Assembly: GCA_025362795.1 (NCBI GenBank)
Contig: JANYFE010000100.1
Coordinates: 1-58,275, forward strand
Reading direction: 5' to 3'
DNA from: Rhodobacterales bacterium
Lineage (GTDB): Bacteria > Pseudomonadota > Alphaproteobacteria > Rhodobacterales > Rhodobacteraceae
DNA: 58,275 bases
The notes beneath the pieces were generated by a model. That model worked only from the letters and a program-made list of their open reading frames with translations. It was not told the origin of the DNA and ran no database searches. Below are positions 1 through 10,551 of the stretch, one piece after another (the stretch's first letter is position 1; the number at the start of each line of letters is the position of its first letter). A program made the translations under genes and the position numbers.

Positions 1-90
1 CCTCACACCTTGAATGCCGGGCTGTGGTTCCGGCGCGGTCGTCTCGTCATGGTCATCTCCTCGCATGCGGCAATCATGCCGTTGTTGCGC

Positions 91-1111
91 GGAAAATCCA
101 CTTATCCCAACTGTTCAGTTTTCCCGAACCACCTCTCAACCACGCCCATCAGGACGTTGTAGGCGCGCATCTGGTCATCGGTGCCAAGCGCGATGCGGTT
201 GCAGTAACGGAAGTCAAACTCCGCAAGGTAGCGGTGCAGGTGACCTTTGCCACAATGCTGGTAAACGCCCTTCATACCGCGTTTGAAGATCGAAAAGAAG
301 CCTTCGATGGTGTTGGTGTGGACTTCGCCGCGCACATATTCAGAGGCGGTGTGGTCAACCGATTGGTGATCCGCAAAACGCTTGGCGATGCGGCGATACA
401 TCTTGGCATCATCAGTAAACAGCCGCGCGTCCTTGGCGATATTCTCATCCATGATCTTGGAGAGGGTGGGGGTGTTCAGGTTGTCCACGACAACGGATTT
501 GGATTGTCCGGTGGTGCGGTCAACCAGCGCCACGACTTTCATCTTGTGGAAATAGGCGCGTTTGATTTCGGTGCCGGGTTCGCGCCCGATAAAGATTTCG
601 TCCATTTCCACAATGCCGCCACCCGAGCCGAAAGTGTTCAGGGTGTCTCTGGACATTGCTTCACGGATGCGGTGCGACATGAACCAAGCGGTTTTGAGGG
701 TCACGCCAAGGGTGCGGTGAAGCTGGTTGCTGCTGATGCCTTTCTTGGACGAAGCCATGAGGTAGATCGCTTGCAGCCACAGGTTCATAGCGACGTGGCT
801 GCTTTCGAAGATGGTGCCGATCTTGACGGTGAACGGCTTGCGGCACGAATAGCACTTGTAAGCGCCAATGCGGGTGGACTTGCCACCCATCTTGCTGGTG
901 CGTTCACATTCGCCGCAATGCGGGCAAACCCGGCCATTCGCCCAGATACGCGCCTCGACAAAGGCATAGGCGGCTGCTTCATTATGAAACTCGGGGCGGG
1001 AAAGGACAGACATGACAAACCTCTTGGCTACAGGTACAAGCTACCTGATGCGCGTGGGTACGTCAAGTATAATATCGCCAAAAATTTTCAAAATCCTAAA
1101 TAGGATTTTCC
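91..1111 (-). mobile_element. IS1595-family insertion sequence
   Basis: This element carries one transposase gene and is bounded by a short inverted repeat: GGAAAATCC at 91-99 and its complement GGATTTTCC at 1103-1111. The match becomes imperfect further in. The right end lies one base before the stop codon of the pabC-like gene (1113-1115). I compared the 8 bases outside each end (83-90 and 1112-1119) and they do not match, so no target duplication of the size usual for this family is visible. The ends may therefore be off by a few bases, or the left flank may have been rearranged. Nothing recognisable lies in 1-90. Confidence 0.7.
102..1013 (-). CDS. IS1595-family (ISXO2-like) transposase
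   Basis: This 303-residue DDE-type transposase moves the IS1595 element. The N-terminal zinc-binding module is visible as Cys30/Cys33 (CPHCG) and Cys54/Cys57 (CYSC). The catalytic core follows: Asp138 in MDEIFIG, Asp201 in FTDDAKMY and the third-residue region HTNTIEG around 232-238, typical of the ISXO2 subgroup. The frame is intact from ATG to TAA and full length for the family, so the element could be active. The gene points away from pabC, with its 5' end next to the pabC stop codon. No passenger gene is present. Confidence 0.92.
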   Translation of the reverse strand: MSVLSRPEFHNEAAAYAFVEARIWANGRVCPHCGECERTSKMGGKSTRIGAYKCYSCRKPFTVKIGTIFESSHVAMNLWLQAIYLMASSKKGISSNQLHRTLGVTLKTAWFMSHRIREAMSRDTLNTFGSGGGIVEMDEIFIGREPGTEIKRAYFHKMKVVALVDRTTGQSKSVVVDNLNTPTLSKIMDENIAKDARLFTDDAKMYRRIAKRFADHQSVDHTASEYVRGEVHTNTIEGFFSIFKRGMKGVYQHCGKGHLHRYLAEFDFRYCNRIALGTDDQMRAYNVLMGVVERWFGKTEQLG

Positions 1112-1112
1112 T

Positions 1113-1754
1113 TCACCCCACCCACAGCGCCGGCATCAGCCCGCGCAGAGAATTGCCGACCCACAGCCGCACCCGGGGCAAATCCTCAGCCATCAACACC
1201 TCGTCCGGCACCGCCAGCGCGGCCCGCAGGACCCCCGGCAACAGCCCGCAGATGCGCGGCGGGGTGCGCATCCCCTGCCCCCGGTCGAAAAACAGCGTGG
1301 AGATCGTGCCATCACAGACCTCGCCGCGCTCGTTCAGGAAGATCACCTCGTCAATGCCTTCGGGCAGCGCCGCCCGCGCAGCGTCATAGGCTGCGCGGCG
1401 ACTGGATTTCAGGGTCAGCCACGGGTCATCCGACGCCAGCCGCGCCCCCGCCAGTCCCAACTGCCACAGCGGCTTGGCCGGCGGCAGGTCGCTGGCCGTC
1501 ACGCCGATCCGGCCCAAACCATCCAGCGTCAGCCGCAACCGCGCCGGGCCCTGCGGTCGGGCGGCACGGATCGCCGCTTCGGCGCTGGCCCGCACGCAAG
1601 TCCAGCCCAGTCGTTTGGCAGAGTGTTCCAGCCGGTCCAGATGCAGATCCAGACGCGGCCAGTGCGCCCCGTCATACGGCAGCGTCTCGATCAGCGTCAG
1701 GTCGGGCTCACCAGCCCCCTCGCGTATCGCGTCTTCCACATCGCCTCCTGCCAT
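1113..1754 (-). CDS. pabC: Class IV aminotransferase-family protein, pabC-like (aminodeoxychorismate lyase)
   Basis: This 213-residue PLP fold-type IV protein probably releases 4-aminobenzoate and pyruvate from aminodeoxychorismate, feeding folate synthesis. The probable PLP lysine is in TLKSSRRAAYD, and the NERGEVCDGTIST segment is typical of the family. It is shorter than the usual ~270 residues, as is common for the small alphaproteobacterial form. The start overlaps the end of pabB by 58 bp. Two starts are plausible: ATG at 1754 (GGAGG just upstream) and GTG at 1739 (AGGAGG just upstream). The pairing with pabB supports the role. An insertion sequence sits immediately after its stop codon. 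Confidence 0.75.
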   Translation of the reverse strand: MAGGDVEDAIREGAGEPDLTLIETLPYDGAHWPRLDLHLDRLEHSAKRLGWTCVRASAEAAIRAARPQGPARLRLTLDGLGRIGVTASDLPPAKPLWQLGLAGARLASDDPWLTLKSSRRAAYDAARAALPEGIDEVIFLNERGEVCDGTISTLFFDRGQGMRTPPRICGLLPGVLRAALAVPDEVLMAEDLPRVRLWVGNSLRGLMPALWVG

Positions 1755-2812
1755 TCGCCCTCCGCCGTGCTGTCGTGTACCACGCCGCCCCCGACATTCA
1801 GGCGGACCCGGTCGCCATACAGTTGCAAGGTGCGGATGGCGACGTTGAAACAGGCAGAACCATCCGGCGCCATCCAGCCAATGGTGCCACAATAAGCACC
1901 GCGCGCGAACGGCTCGACCTCGCGGATAATCTGCATGGCGCGGATCTTCGGCGCACCAGTAATCGACCCGCAAGGGAACAGTGCCGCCATCACCCCCCGC
2001 AGACTGGCCGGTTCCGCCAGTTGCCCAACCACCCGGCTGACCATCTGATGCACCGTCGCATAGCTTTCAACATGGAACAATTCCGGCACCTTGACCGACC
2101 CGACCCGGCTGATCCGGGCGATGTCGTTGCGCAAAAGATCCACGATCATCAGGTTTTCCGCCTGATCCTTCGGACTGTTCCGCAAGCCTTCGGACAGCCG
2201 CGCATCCTCGACCGGATCGGCATCGCGCGGCGCCGTCCCCTTCATCGGACGGGTTTCAATCCGGCCCCCGGCATCCAGCCGCACGAACAACTCCGGCGCG
2301 CGGGACACCAGCACCGGCCCCACCCCCAGATCGACAAATGCGCCATAGCCCACCGCCTGCCGTGCCCGCAGCGCCGCGTACAACTCCAGCGCCGAGCCGG
2401 ACACCAACCGGCTTTCCAGCGGGAACGTCAGATTGATCTGGTAGCAATCCCCCGCGCCGATAAAGGCCTGCACCCGGTCAAACGCGGCGCCATAGGCGGC
2501 GCGGTCGATCAGCGGCACCAGAGGCGTCAGTTGCGCCCTGCCCCCCGGCAACACCGGCGCAGGTTGCGGTGCGTCGTAAATCCCAAAGGCCAAAAGCGGT
2601 CCCTCGATCTGCCGCAAGAGCCCCGCCAGACGGGGCTCCATTGCAAAGCCCGCCTCATAGGTCAGATAGCCCGCGACCCAGCGCCCTGCCGCCCGCGCCG
2701 CATCCAGCCGCGCCAGCGCCGGCAAGACCTCCGCCGCGGCCCAGGCCACCACCTGCGCGTGCGCATTGTCAAACTGCGCCGCCCCACCCGGCCCATGTTC
2801 AAGGATAATCAC
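1697..2812 (-). CDS. pabB: Aminodeoxychorismate synthase component I
   Basis: This enzyme of the anthranilate/chorismate-binding superfamily converts chorismate plus ammonia to 4-amino-4-deoxychorismate for folate. Signatures in the C-terminal half are RPMKGTAPR, SPKDQAENLMIVDLLRND and CGSITGAPKIRAM. I prefer the GTG at 2812 (protein beginning VIILEHGPGG, 371 residues) because related proteins start at this motif and a GGGGGA lies about 7 bases upstream. An ATG at 2911 would add 33 residues that look non-coding. No pabA glutaminase gene is in the window. The gene is translationally coupled to the pabC-like gene. Confidence 0.88.
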   Translation of the reverse strand: MIILEHGPGGAAQFDNAHAQVVAWAAAEVLPALARLDAARAAGRWVAGYLTYEAGFAMEPRLAGLLRQIEGPLLAFGIYDAPQPAPVLPGGRAQLTPLVPLIDRAAYGAAFDRVQAFIGAGDCYQINLTFPLESRLVSGSALELYAALRARQAVGYGAFVDLGVGPVLVSRAPELFVRLDAGGRIETRPMKGTAPRDADPVEDARLSEGLRNSPKDQAENLMIVDLLRNDIARISRVGSVKVPELFHVESYATVHQMVSRVVGQLAEPASLRGVMAALFPCGSITGAPKIRAMQIIREVEPFARGAYCGTIGWMAPDGSACFNVAIRTLQLYGDRVRLNVGGGVVHDSTAEGEWQEAMWKTRYARGLVSPT

Positions 2813-3038
2813 CAGCGGTCCCCCATTCCCCTGACCTAGGACGATATCCCAATGCCTGCCACCCGCAACCTGCCGCAAAACCGCACCAAAGCGACACAGA
2901 ACCGGACGCATCGCGGTTGGCGCTCTGTAAATATCTATTCAAAGCTGGACAGACTGTAAAATTAGCGCTTTCCTGCAAGCAGCCTCGGCACATGCTGTGG
3001 TCAACCAAAAAAAATCAAAAAACCAACGGAGGGATACA

Positions 3039-4625
3039 ATGGCTGCGGATAAACCCGGTGATACGGGCCACACAGAGGATCTCAAGATCCTGCACGGGAT
3101 GGGCTACGCGCAAGAACTGTCGCGACGCATGGGACCATTTCAAAGTTTTGCAATCTCGTTCTCGATCATATGCATTCTGTCGGGCGGACTTGGCTCGTTC
3201 CCGATTGCTTTGTCGGCGGGCGGGCCGTTCTCGCTGACTGTGGGCTGGCTGATTGGCGGGGTGTATGCACTGATCGTCGCGGCCTGCCTTGGCCAGATCG
3301 CGTCGGCCTATCCGACCGCGGGCAGCCTGTACCACTGGTCGTCGATCCTTGGCGGGCGGTTCTGGGGCTGGGCCACGGCTTACACCAACCTCCTGGGACT
3401 GCTGTTTGTGGTGCCCGCCATCAACGTGTTCCTGTACACGATCACCCGCGATCTGTTTTTCGGCACCGCATTGGGCTGGGACGTGACGGGGTGGGGCATC
3501 TGGACCCAAATCTGGTCGGTGGTGGCCTTGCAGGTCGCACAAGCCGCGCTGAACCATTTCGGCATCAAGCTGACAACGATCCTGACCGACCTTGCGGGCT
3601 ATCTGATCTTTGCGGTGACAGTCATCTTGATCGTTATGTTCTTCCGGGCCGCACCAAGCTTTGATCTGGGCAAGGCGTTCACCTTCGTCAACAACACCGG
3701 CGCGGCTGGTGGCGGCGTGTCGCCGCAAACCGGGCCGCTGATGGCGATCCTGATCGGCCTCTTGTATCCTCTGTTCACCATCACTGGCTTTGACGCCTCG
3801 GCCCATACCGCCGAGGAAACCGTCAATGCCCGCGATACGGTCCACAAGGGCATGCTGCATTCGGTGTTCTGGTCGCTGGTGTTCGGCTTCGTGATGATCA
3901 TCGCCATGATCATGGCCATCCCTGACCTGACGGCTGCGGCGGCCAGTGGCTGGGCGTCGTTCAACAATGTGTTCATCGCGGCCATCATGGGCTCGTTCCT
4001 TGGCAAACTGATGCTGGTCGGCATCATGATTTCCAACTTCCTCTGTGCGCTGGCGGCGGTCACATCAACCTCGCGGATGATCTATGCCTTTGCCCGCGAC
4101 GACGGCTTGCCTCTGTCGTCGATGCTGAAGTCGGTCAGCCCGACCTACCGCACGCCGACGGCTGCGATCTGGATGACGGCTATCCTTTGCTCGATCCTGA
4201 CCGCTTTGACGACGCCGCTTGGCGCGTTCGCGGCACTGTCTACCGGCTCGGCGATGTATCTTTACATCTCTTATGCCATGCCGATCATGGCCGGAGCTCT
4301 CGCCCTCGGCAAGTCATGGACCACCAAAGGCTCGTTCGATCTGGGCGGGCTTTACAAGGTGTTCGCGGCGATTGTGGTCGTGGGAACCGTCGCGGTGACG
4401 ATTGCCGGACACGCCTTTGTTGTATCGATCCCCGGCGATCCCGCAACTGGTGCCACCTTCGTGCCCGGCCTGTGGTACTACTCGGCGGCCTTCATCATCT
4501 TCCTGGTCGTCGTCTGGTACGGCCTCGAAAATCGTCGCTTCAAAGGCCCGCCGATGGGCGCGGCAATTGCGCAGCGCGCGGCGTCCATCGCTGCCGCAGA
4601 GGCTGCCGTCGGCGAAAAGGGCTGA
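3039..4625 (+). CDS. APC-superfamily amino acid/choline-type permease
   Basis: This 528-residue inner-membrane transporter has about 12 hydrophobic segments, spread from residue ~35 to ~505. The N-terminal stretch ([17 protein letters not shown] followed by a long hydrophobic helix) resembles the amino acid/choline transporter branch of the APC superfamily, which includes GABA, choline and polyamine carriers. The substrate cannot be read from sequence. The ATG at 3039 is chosen because GGAGGG precedes it by 5 bases; an upstream ATG at 2997 lacks such a site. It stands alone, with a terminator-like hairpin downstream at 4645. Confidence 0.85.
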   Translation: MAADKPGDTGHTEDLKILHGMGYAQELSRRMGPFQSFAISFSIICILSGGLGSFPIALSAGGPFSLTVGWLIGGVYALIVAACLGQIASAYPTAGSLYHWSSILGGRFWGWATAYTNLLGLLFVVPAINVFLYTITRDLFFGTALGWDVTGWGIWTQIWSVVALQVAQAALNHFGIKLTTILTDLAGYLIFAVTVILIVMFFRAAPSFDLGKAFTFVNNTGAAGGGVSPQTGPLMAILIGLLYPLFTITGFDASAHTAEETVNARDTVHKGMLHSVFWSLVFGFVMIIAMIMAIPDLTAAAASGWASFNNVFIAAIMGSFLGKLMLVGIMISNFLCALAAVTSTSRMIYAFARDDGLPLSSMLKSVSPTYRTPTAAIWMTAILCSILTALTTPLGAFAALSTGSAMYLYISYAMPIMAGALALGKSWTTKGSFDLGGLYKVFAAIVVVGTVAVTIAGHAFVVSIPGDPATGATFVPGLWYYSAAFIIFLVVVWYGLENRRFKGPPMGAAIAQRAASIAAAEAAVGEKG

Positions 4626-4644
4626 CACCTGCAAATTGGTTCCG

Positions 4645-4671
4645 GGGCCGGGGGGAAACCTCCGGCCCTTT
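4645..4671 (+). terminator. Rho-independent terminator after the permease
   Basis: A 7-bp G+C stem, GGGCCGG (4645-4651) with CCGGCCC (4662-4668), is followed by a short TTT. It lies 20 bases after the permease stop codon. The T tract is weak. Confidence 0.6.
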
Positions 4672-4695
4672 CCCATTGCCACTACCCTCGCCTTT

Positions 4696-4747
4696 CATCT
4701 GTCCATAAATATCCCGCAGGAGGTCTGGAGGACGCGAAGTCCTCCGG
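4696..4747 (+). repeat. AATATCCC hairpin repeat, copy A
   Basis: The segment 4696-4715 (CATCTGTCCATAAATATCCC) is followed by a GC-rich hairpin: GGAGGAC (4727-4733), loop GCGAA, GTCCTCC (4739-4745). Copies with the same core occur at 18367, 29628 and 47325. It lies between the permease and carB. Confidence 0.7.
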
Positions 4748-4851
4748 TGCCCTGCCCCAAACTCCCCCGATTACACCTTGCCCCCACGCGCCCCATAGCT
4801 ATAACCCGCGAAGTTTTGCGCTGTTTTGGGGGCGCGTCCAGGAGGTTTGGC

Positions 4852-7800
4852 ATGCCGAAAAGAACCGATATCAAATCCATCATGATCATCGGTGCCGGCC
4901 CCATCGTGATCGGGCAGGCCTGCGAGTTCGACTACTCTGGTGCCCAAGCCTGCAAGGCCCTGCGCGAAGAAGGCTACCGCGTCATCCTCGTCAACTCCAA
5001 CCCCGCCACGATCATGACCGATCCGGGGCTGGCGGATGCCACTTACATCGAGCCGATCACCCCCGAAGTTGTCGCCAAGATCATCGAAAAGGAACGCCCC
5101 GACGCCCTGTTGCCCACGATGGGCGGTCAGACCGGTCTCAACACCGCGCTCGCCCTCGCCGACCTCGGAATATTGGATAAGTTCAAGGTTGAACTCATCG
5201 GGGCCAAGCGCGAAGCCATCGAAATGGCAGAAGATCGCAAGTTGTTCCGCGAGGCGATGGACCGCATCGGCCTCGAAAACCCCAAGGCGACCATCATCGC
5301 CGCCCCCAAGATGGCCAACGGCAAGTATGACATTACGGCAGGCGTGCGGCAGGCGATTGACGCCATCGGCTACGTCGGCCTGCCCGCCATCATCCGCCCC
5401 GCCTTCACCCTCGGCGGCACCGGCGGCGGCGTCGCCTACAACCGTGACGACTACGAGGCCATCGTACGCTCCGGTCTGGAGGCGTCCCCGGTGGCACAGG
5501 TTCTGGTCGATGAATCGCTGCTCGGTTGGAAAGAATTCGAGATGGAGGTGGTGCGCGACACCGCCGACAACGCGATCATCGTCTGCTCGATCGAAAACGT
5601 CGATCCGATGGGCGTCCACACCGGGGACTCGATTACCGTCGCCCCCGCGCTGACCCTGACCGACAAGGAATACCAGATCATGCGCAACGGCTCGATTGCC
5701 GTCCTGCGCGAGATCGGCGTCGAAACCGGCGGGTCCAACGTGCAATGGGCGATCAACCCCGCCGATGGCCGCATGATCGTGATCGAGATGAACCCGCGCG
5801 TATCGCGCTCCTCGGCGCTGGCGTCCAAAGCCACCGGCTTCCCCATCGCCAAGATCGCCGCCAAACTCGCTGTCGGCTATACGCTGGACGAACTTGACAA
5901 CGACATCACCAAAGTCACCCCGGCCTCGTTTGAACCCGCCATCGACTATGTCGTCACCAAGATCCCGCGCTTCGCGTTCGAGAAATTCCCGGGCTCAGAA
6001 CCCAACCTGACCACTGCCATGAAATCCGTAGGCGAGGTCATGGCCATCGGCCGCACCATCCACGAGTCGATGCAAAAGGCGCTCGCCTCCTTGGAGACCG
6101 GCCTCACCGGTTTCGACGAAATCGACATTCCCGGTTTTTCAGACTCGGGCGCGCCCGATCCCGCCGCTATCACCAAGGCGCTCGCCAAAGCCACCCCCGA
6201 CCGCCTGCGCGTGATCGCCCAAGCCATGCGCCACGGCCTGACCGATGACGAGATCAACGCCATCACTGCCTTCGACCCATGGTTCCTCGCCCGCATCCGC
6301 GAGATCATCGACTGCGAAGCGACGATCCGCGCCCAGGGTCTGCCCTTGGAAGCCGCCGGTCTGCGCAAACTGAAAATGATGGGCTTCACCGACGCCCGGC
6401 TGGCAAAACTCACCGGTCGGGATGAATCCCAAGTCCGCCGCGCCCGCCGCAACCTTGGCGTCAAGGCCGTCTTCAAACGCATCGACACCTGTGCGGCGGA
6501 ATTCGAGGCGCAGACCCCTTACATGTATTCCACCTACGAAAGCCCCGCGATGGGCGACGTGGAATGTGAAGCCCGGCCCTCCGCAGCCCGCAAGGTCGTC
6601 ATCCTCGGCGGTGGCCCCAACCGCATCGGTCAGGGGATCGAGTTCGACTATTGCTGCTGCCACGCCTGCTATGCCCTGACTGCTGCGGGCTATGAGACCA
6701 TCATGGTCAACTGCAACCCGGAAACCGTCTCCACCGACTACGACACCTCGGACCGGCTGTATTTCGAACCGCTCACCCTCGAACACGTCCTCGAAATCCT
6801 GCGGGTCGAGCAGGACAACGGCACCCTGCACGGCGTCATAGTGCAATTCGGTGGCCAGACCCCGCTCAAACTCGCCCAGGCCCTCGCCCACGAAGGCATC
6901 CCGATCCTCGGCACCACGCCCGACGCCATTGATCTGGCAGAGGACCGCGAGCGGTTTCAGAAACTCCTCCACACCCTGAACCTCAAACAACCCCACAACG
7001 GCACCGCCCGTTCGCGTGATGAAGCCTTCGCCGTGGCCGCCAAAGTCGGCTATCCCCTCGTCATCCGCCCCTCCTTCGTCCTTGGCGGCCGCGCCATGGA
7101 AATCGTGCGCGACGATGCCCAACTGGAACGCTACATCCGCACCGCAGTGCAAGTCTCTGGCGACAGCCCGGTGCTGCTCGATTCGTACCTGTCGAATGCG
7201 ATCGAGGTTGACGTAGATGCGTTAAGCGATGGTAAACACGTCCATGTCGCGGGAATCATGGAACATATCGAAGAGGCGGGCGTCCATTCCGGCGATTCGG
7301 CCTGCTGCCTGCCCCCCCACTCCCTGTCCGACGAGACCGTCGAGGAGCTGAAAAAGCAGACCGTGCAGATGGCGCTCGCCCTGCATGTCGTGGGCCTGAT
7401 GAACGTGCAATTCGCCATCAAGGACGGCGTGATTTATGTGCTGGAGGTGAACCCCCGCGCCTCCCGCACCGTGCCTTTCGTCGCCAAAGCCACTGACTCA
7501 GCCATCGCCTCCATCGCCGCCCGCCTGATGGCCGGCGAGCCTTTGTCGAACTTCCCGATGCGCCCGCCCTATGCCGAAGGCGTCGGCCCCGACACCCCCC
7601 TGCCGCTGATGGACCCGCTGACGCTCGCCAACCCCAAAACCCCGTGGTTTTCGGTGAAAGAGGCCGTCCTGCCCTTCGCCCGCTTCCCCGGCGTCGATCC
7701 GGTTCTGGGGCCGGAAATGCGGTCAACCGGCGAAGTCATGGGCTGGGACCGCACCTTTGCGCTGGCGTTCCTGAAGGCGCAAATGGGTGCCGGAACGATC

Positions 7801-8196
7801 CTGCCGGAAACCGGCCGCGTGTTCCTGTCGGTCAAGGACATGGACAAAACCGAAGCGCTGGCCGGTGCCGCCCGTGGTCTGGTCGAAATGGGCTTTGAAC
7901 TGGTTGCAACCAAAGGCACCGCCCAATGGCTGACCGCGCAAGGCATCGCCTCCACCCCGGTGAAAAAGGTCTACGAAGGCCAACCCAACATCGTCGACCG
8001 CCTGAAAAACGACGAAATCGCTTTGGTGATGAACACGACCGAAGGCGCGCAGGCGGTCAACGACTCACGCGATATCCGCCGCGTGGCGCTGATGGACAAG
8101 ATCCCCTATTTCACCACGGCAGCGGCGAGTATCGCGGCGGTGGCGGCGATGAAGGCGCGTGGCGAGGGGTATGGGGTCAGGACGTTGCAGGGGTGA
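4852..8196 (+). CDS. carB: Carbamoyl-phosphate synthase large subunit
   Basis: This 1114-residue enzyme makes carbamoyl phosphate from bicarbonate, ATP and ammonia supplied by the CarA glutaminase, for arginine and pyrimidine synthesis. Two homologous ATP-grasp halves are visible, each opening with a nucleotide-site motif ([19 protein letters not shown] near residue 12; [18 protein letters not shown] near 583). A C-terminal MGS-like allosteric domain follows from about 950. Length is normal for the family. The start is ATG at 4852, preceded by GGAGG at 4841-4845. carA is not in the window. Confidence 0.98.
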   Translation: MPKRTDIKSIMIIGAGPIVIGQACEFDYSGAQACKALREEGYRVILVNSNPATIMTDPGLADATYIEPITPEVVAKIIEKERPDALLPTMGGQTGLNTALALADLGILDKFKVELIGAKREAIEMAEDRKLFREAMDRIGLENPKATIIAAPKMANGKYDITAGVRQAIDAIGYVGLPAIIRPAFTLGGTGGGVAYNRDDYEAIVRSGLEASPVAQVLVDESLLGWKEFEMEVVRDTADNAIIVCSIENVDPMGVHTGDSITVAPALTLTDKEYQIMRNGSIAVLREIGVETGGSNVQWAINPADGRMIVIEMNPRVSRSSALASKATGFPIAKIAAKLAVGYTLDELDNDITKVTPASFEPAIDYVVTKIPRFAFEKFPGSEPNLTTAMKSVGEVMAIGRTIHESMQKALASLETGLTGFDEIDIPGFSDSGAPDPAAITKALAKATPDRLRVIAQAMRHGLTDDEINAITAFDPWFLARIREIIDCEATIRAQGLPLEAAGLRKLKMMGFTDARLAKLTGRDESQVRRARRNLGVKAVFKRIDTCAAEFEAQTPYMYSTYESPAMGDVECEARPSAARKVVILGGGPNRIGQGIEFDYCCCHACYALTAAGYETIMVNCNPETVSTDYDTSDRLYFEPLTLEHVLEILRVEQDNGTLHGVIVQFGGQTPLKLAQALAHEGIPILGTTPDAIDLAEDRERFQKLLHTLNLKQPHNGTARSRDEAFAVAAKVGYPLVIRPSFVLGGRAMEIVRDDAQLERYIRTAVQVSGDSPVLLDSYLSNAIEVDVDALSDGKHVHVAGIMEHIEEAGVHSGDSACCLPPHSLSDETVEELKKQTVQMALALHVVGLMNVQFAIKDGVIYVLEVNPRASRTVPFVAKATDSAIASIAARLMAGEPLSNFPMRPPYAEGVGPDTPLPLMDPLTLANPKTPWFSVKEAVLPFARFPGVDPVLGPEMRSTGEVMGWDRTFALAFLKAQMGAGTILPETGRVFLSVKDMDKTEALAGAARGLVEMGFELVATKGTAQWLTAQGIASTPVKKVYEGQPNIVDRLKNDEIALVMNTTEGAQAVNDSRDIRRVALMDKIPYFTTAAASIAAVAAMKARGEGYGVRTLQG

Positions 8197-8213
8197 GGGG
8201 TTGGCCTGGAAAA

Positions 8214-8966
8214 TTAGATCGTGTCGTTTTCTTTCGCAAACAATCGTCGAAACGCGCCTTTTTTTAAAATGACTTCGCCATTTTCCAAAGTCACCTTGAT
8301 TCCTCCGTGCGCTGGCAACCATTTTCCGACGTAAGGTTCTATCAAAACCACTCGCAGCCTTTCCATGCGATCCATTCCGTCGATCATCCAGCTCTTGTAG
8401 TCTTCCATTTCTGCGATGCTCGATTTGGCGTCCGCAGCACTTAGGCTTGCCGTTCGGTCCCTAATACTAACTTGTTCCTCCTCATATTTGTGCTGCAGCC
8501 GAGCTTCCAGCGCGGGCAGATACAGCTTATCATTGACCATCAAGTACTTCTCAGCAAATTCCTCTTCCAAGGAGGCGCCCAGAGCCGCCATCCTCGCTGA
8601 GGCTTCCCGTATTTGATCGTCAACGAGCTTAAGAACCTCCCACTTTTTCGATTCATATCCTTGGGCCGTAGCTTTCACCGCTTCAGGAATGCGGCGCGCA
8701 TCAGTCCATAGTTTGGATTCTACGTCTGTTTTTTGGAGCAGAAGGGGGTTTGCCGGTGATCGTAAGGTTTCCTCAGAAAAATCAACGCGAATTGGTTTGA
8801 GAGATGGCATCCCCACTATAGCGACCAGCCCAAACACCCCGACCAAAAACCCAACAAAAAACCAGCTTGTACCGTCACGCCCCTTCGCGTCAGCCACAGT
8901 TGCCGTTAAAAATCCGACAATTACGGCCTGAATGATCCAAACTATGGCAATATATATAAGCATCAC
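8214..8966 (-). CDS. Orphan membrane protein with coiled coil
   Basis: I do not recognise this 250-residue protein. Two hydrophobic segments lie near the N terminus (residues ~2-25 and ~35-55), followed by a long charged, probably coiled-coil region (~110-195) and a basic C terminus. This suggests membrane anchoring with a cytoplasmic helical domain. By eye its base and codon composition is clearly more A+T-rich than either neighbour, with many AAA, GAA and TTT codons, which points to lateral acquisition. It converges on carB with a 17-bp gap, and a palindromic repeat lies just upstream at 9009-9072. Function unknown. Confidence 0.7.
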   Translation of the reverse strand: MMLIYIAIVWIIQAVIVGFLTATVADAKGRDGTSWFFVGFLVGVFGLVAIVGMPSLKPIRVDFSEETLRSPANPLLLQKTDVESKLWTDARRIPEAVKATAQGYESKKWEVLKLVDDQIREASARMAALGASLEEEFAEKYLMVNDKLYLPALEARLQHKYEEEQVSIRDRTASLSAADAKSSIAEMEDYKSWMIDGMDRMERLRVVLIEPYVGKWLPAHGGIKVTLENGEVILKKGAFRRLFAKENDTI

Positions 8967-9008
8967 ATCCCCTGTTAGCTCGGTGCTTTTTTCATCAAAC
9001 GTCGCAGC

Positions 9009-9072
9009 GTAGGGTGCGTGATTTCACGCACCGATTTTACCGCCCAACGGTGCGTGCAAGCACGCACCCTAC
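9009..9072. repeat. Two-hairpin palindromic repeat (GTAGGG...CCCTAC), copy 1
   Basis: Outer arms GTAGGG (9009-9014) and CCCTAC (9067-9072) enclose two perfect hairpins: GGTGCGTG/CACGCACC (9013-9032, loop ATTT) and GGTGCGTGC/GCACGCACC (9049-9068, loop AA). The whole element is nearly its own reverse complement. A relative with the same architecture is at 47393-47484. Confidence 0.8.
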
Positions 9073-9142
9073 AAAAACGGTATTTCACAAAATCCATACC
9101 AATCAACCCCTTACGCCCCATTTCACGCGTGAAATCCCCCCC

Positions 9143-9739
9143 TCAAACCAACTTCCGGTCCCTCGCGATCATCGCCGCATGGGTCCTATTCTTCGCCCCC
9201 AGCTTGCGGCTCATCGTCTTGACATGCAGCTTTACCGTCACCTCTTGCAGCCCGTAATCCCGCGCGATTTCCTTGTTCGATTTCCCCAGGCAAATCCCGC
9301 GCAACACGTCCAGTTCGCGTCCGCTCAGCAGCCCCTCCGGCCCCTTCTGGATCATCGACAATGGCGCGAACACCTCGCCGCCCAGCATCACCCGGACAGC
9401 GGCCAGCAACGACCGCGAGCCCAGCGTCTTGGGCACGAACCCCGCCGCGCCCATCTCCAGCGCCGCCGCGGCCACTTCGGTCGACACCGCCCCCGAAATC
9501 AGGGCGACGGGCTGCCCCTGGTTGGCGGCAATCATCTTGCGCAGACCGTCAAGCCCCGCCATCCCCGGCATGTCATAATCGATCAGGACCAGATCAAAGC
9601 AGCAATATTTCTGCACCAGCGCCAGGGCCTGCGCCACGTCAGAGGCCAGCATGACCTCGCCCAAGCCCTCTGCCACCAGATAGGCACCGATCGTCTCACG
9701 CACCAGGTCATGGTCGTCGGCAACAAGGATCCGCGCCAT
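9143..9739 (-). CDS. NarL/FixJ-type response regulator
   Basis: This 198-residue DNA-binding regulator has an N-terminal receiver domain (acidic pair in VADDHD, phospho-acceptor Asp54 in LIDYDMPG, a Lys in GFVPKTLG). Its C-terminal LuxR-type helix-turn-helix reads LSGRELDVLRGICLGKSNKEIARDYGL. It is divergent from the exported molybdopterin-fold protein and hybrid kinase at 9935-13107, so it is a candidate partner or target of that kinase. An alternative is that it belongs to an unlinked kinase. Targets are unknown. Confidence 0.9.
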   Translation of the reverse strand: MARILVADDHDLVRETIGAYLVAEGLGEVMLASDVAQALALVQKYCCFDLVLIDYDMPGMAGLDGLRKMIAANQGQPVALISGAVSTEVAAAALEMGAAGFVPKTLGSRSLLAAVRVMLGGEVFAPLSMIQKGPEGLLSGRELDVLRGICLGKSNKEIARDYGLQEVTVKLHVKTMSRKLGAKNRTHAAMIARDRKLV

Positions 9740-9934
9740 GTGTTGCCTCCTTCACGGACAAATCGGCCCAGCACCAATAGACAACACCAATCCACTCCGC
9801 AACGCATAGTGCAGCCAGATTGTAAGATCAGTCAAGCGGATGCCTATCCTTTCGGATAGAGCAATTCCTATCGCCAACCCCGGATCATGTCGCTAATGAT
9901 CGATGAGTGGTTTTTTTAGTGTCCGGATCGTCCC

Positions 9935-10453
9935 ATGTCCCTTTATCGCCTGGTGATTGCCAGCCTGACTGCTGCGCTGCTGGGGTGTTTCGCTCCGGAG
10001 GTGCAGGCGCAAACTCTGCCGCCACTGACCGGGCCGGTGCTACTGACCGTGACAGGGCTGGATCCTGCGGACTATCCCGACGGCAAGATGGCCTTCGATC
10101 TGGCCATGCTGCAGACGCTGGGAACCCGCGAGATCACCACCTCGTCGATCTGGACTGACGGCACCCATGTCTACACCGGTGTGATGGTCAAGTCCCTGGC
10201 AACTTACCTCAAATCCGGCGCCCATACGCTGCGGTTTCGCGCGCTGAACGATTACGCGGTCGATATACCCGCGGCGGAAACCAGCGATCTGGCCCCGATG
10301 CTGGCCTATCAGGCCGATCACACGGTGATGTCGGTGCGCGACAAGGGGCCGTTGTGGGTGATCTATCCGTTCGACGCGGGGGCAGAGTTCCGCACCGACA
10401 CCGCCTTTTCACGCAGCATCTGGCAAGTCAGCGAGATCGAGGTATTGCCCTGA
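9935..10453 (+). CDS. Exported molybdopterin-binding-fold protein lacking the cofactor cysteine
   Basis: This 172-residue protein has a signal sequence. Cleavage could follow VQA (residues 23-25), or Cys18 in LLGC could be a lipidated cysteine. The mature part resembles the oxidoreductase molybdopterin-binding (sulfite-oxidase) fold: LTVTGLD, YTGVMVKSLATYL and the LWVIYPFD segment. No cysteine remains after the signal peptide, so the usual Mo ligand is absent and redox catalysis is unlikely. It is followed at 10552 by a hybrid kinase on the same strand, which suggests an accessory or sensory role in the periplasm. That role is inference. Confidence 0.75.
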   Translation: MSLYRLVIASLTAALLGCFAPEVQAQTLPPLTGPVLLTVTGLDPADYPDGKMAFDLAMLQTLGTREITTSSIWTDGTHVYTGVMVKSLATYLKSGAHTLRFRALNDYAVDIPAAETSDLAPMLAYQADHTVMSVRDKGPLWVIYPFDAGAEFRTDTAFSRSIWQVSEIEVLP

Positions 10454-10551
10454 CAGAGCCGCGTCGCCAATCAGACGCGCCCTGACGGAATACCTGCCGC
10501 TTTTCTGAAATCTGGGCTAGCCTGACCCCAGTCGCCACCAAGGACCACAGC

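Noticed and set aside
1-90. Left-edge sequence as part of a gene
   Set aside because: Too short and without a recognisable motif in any frame.
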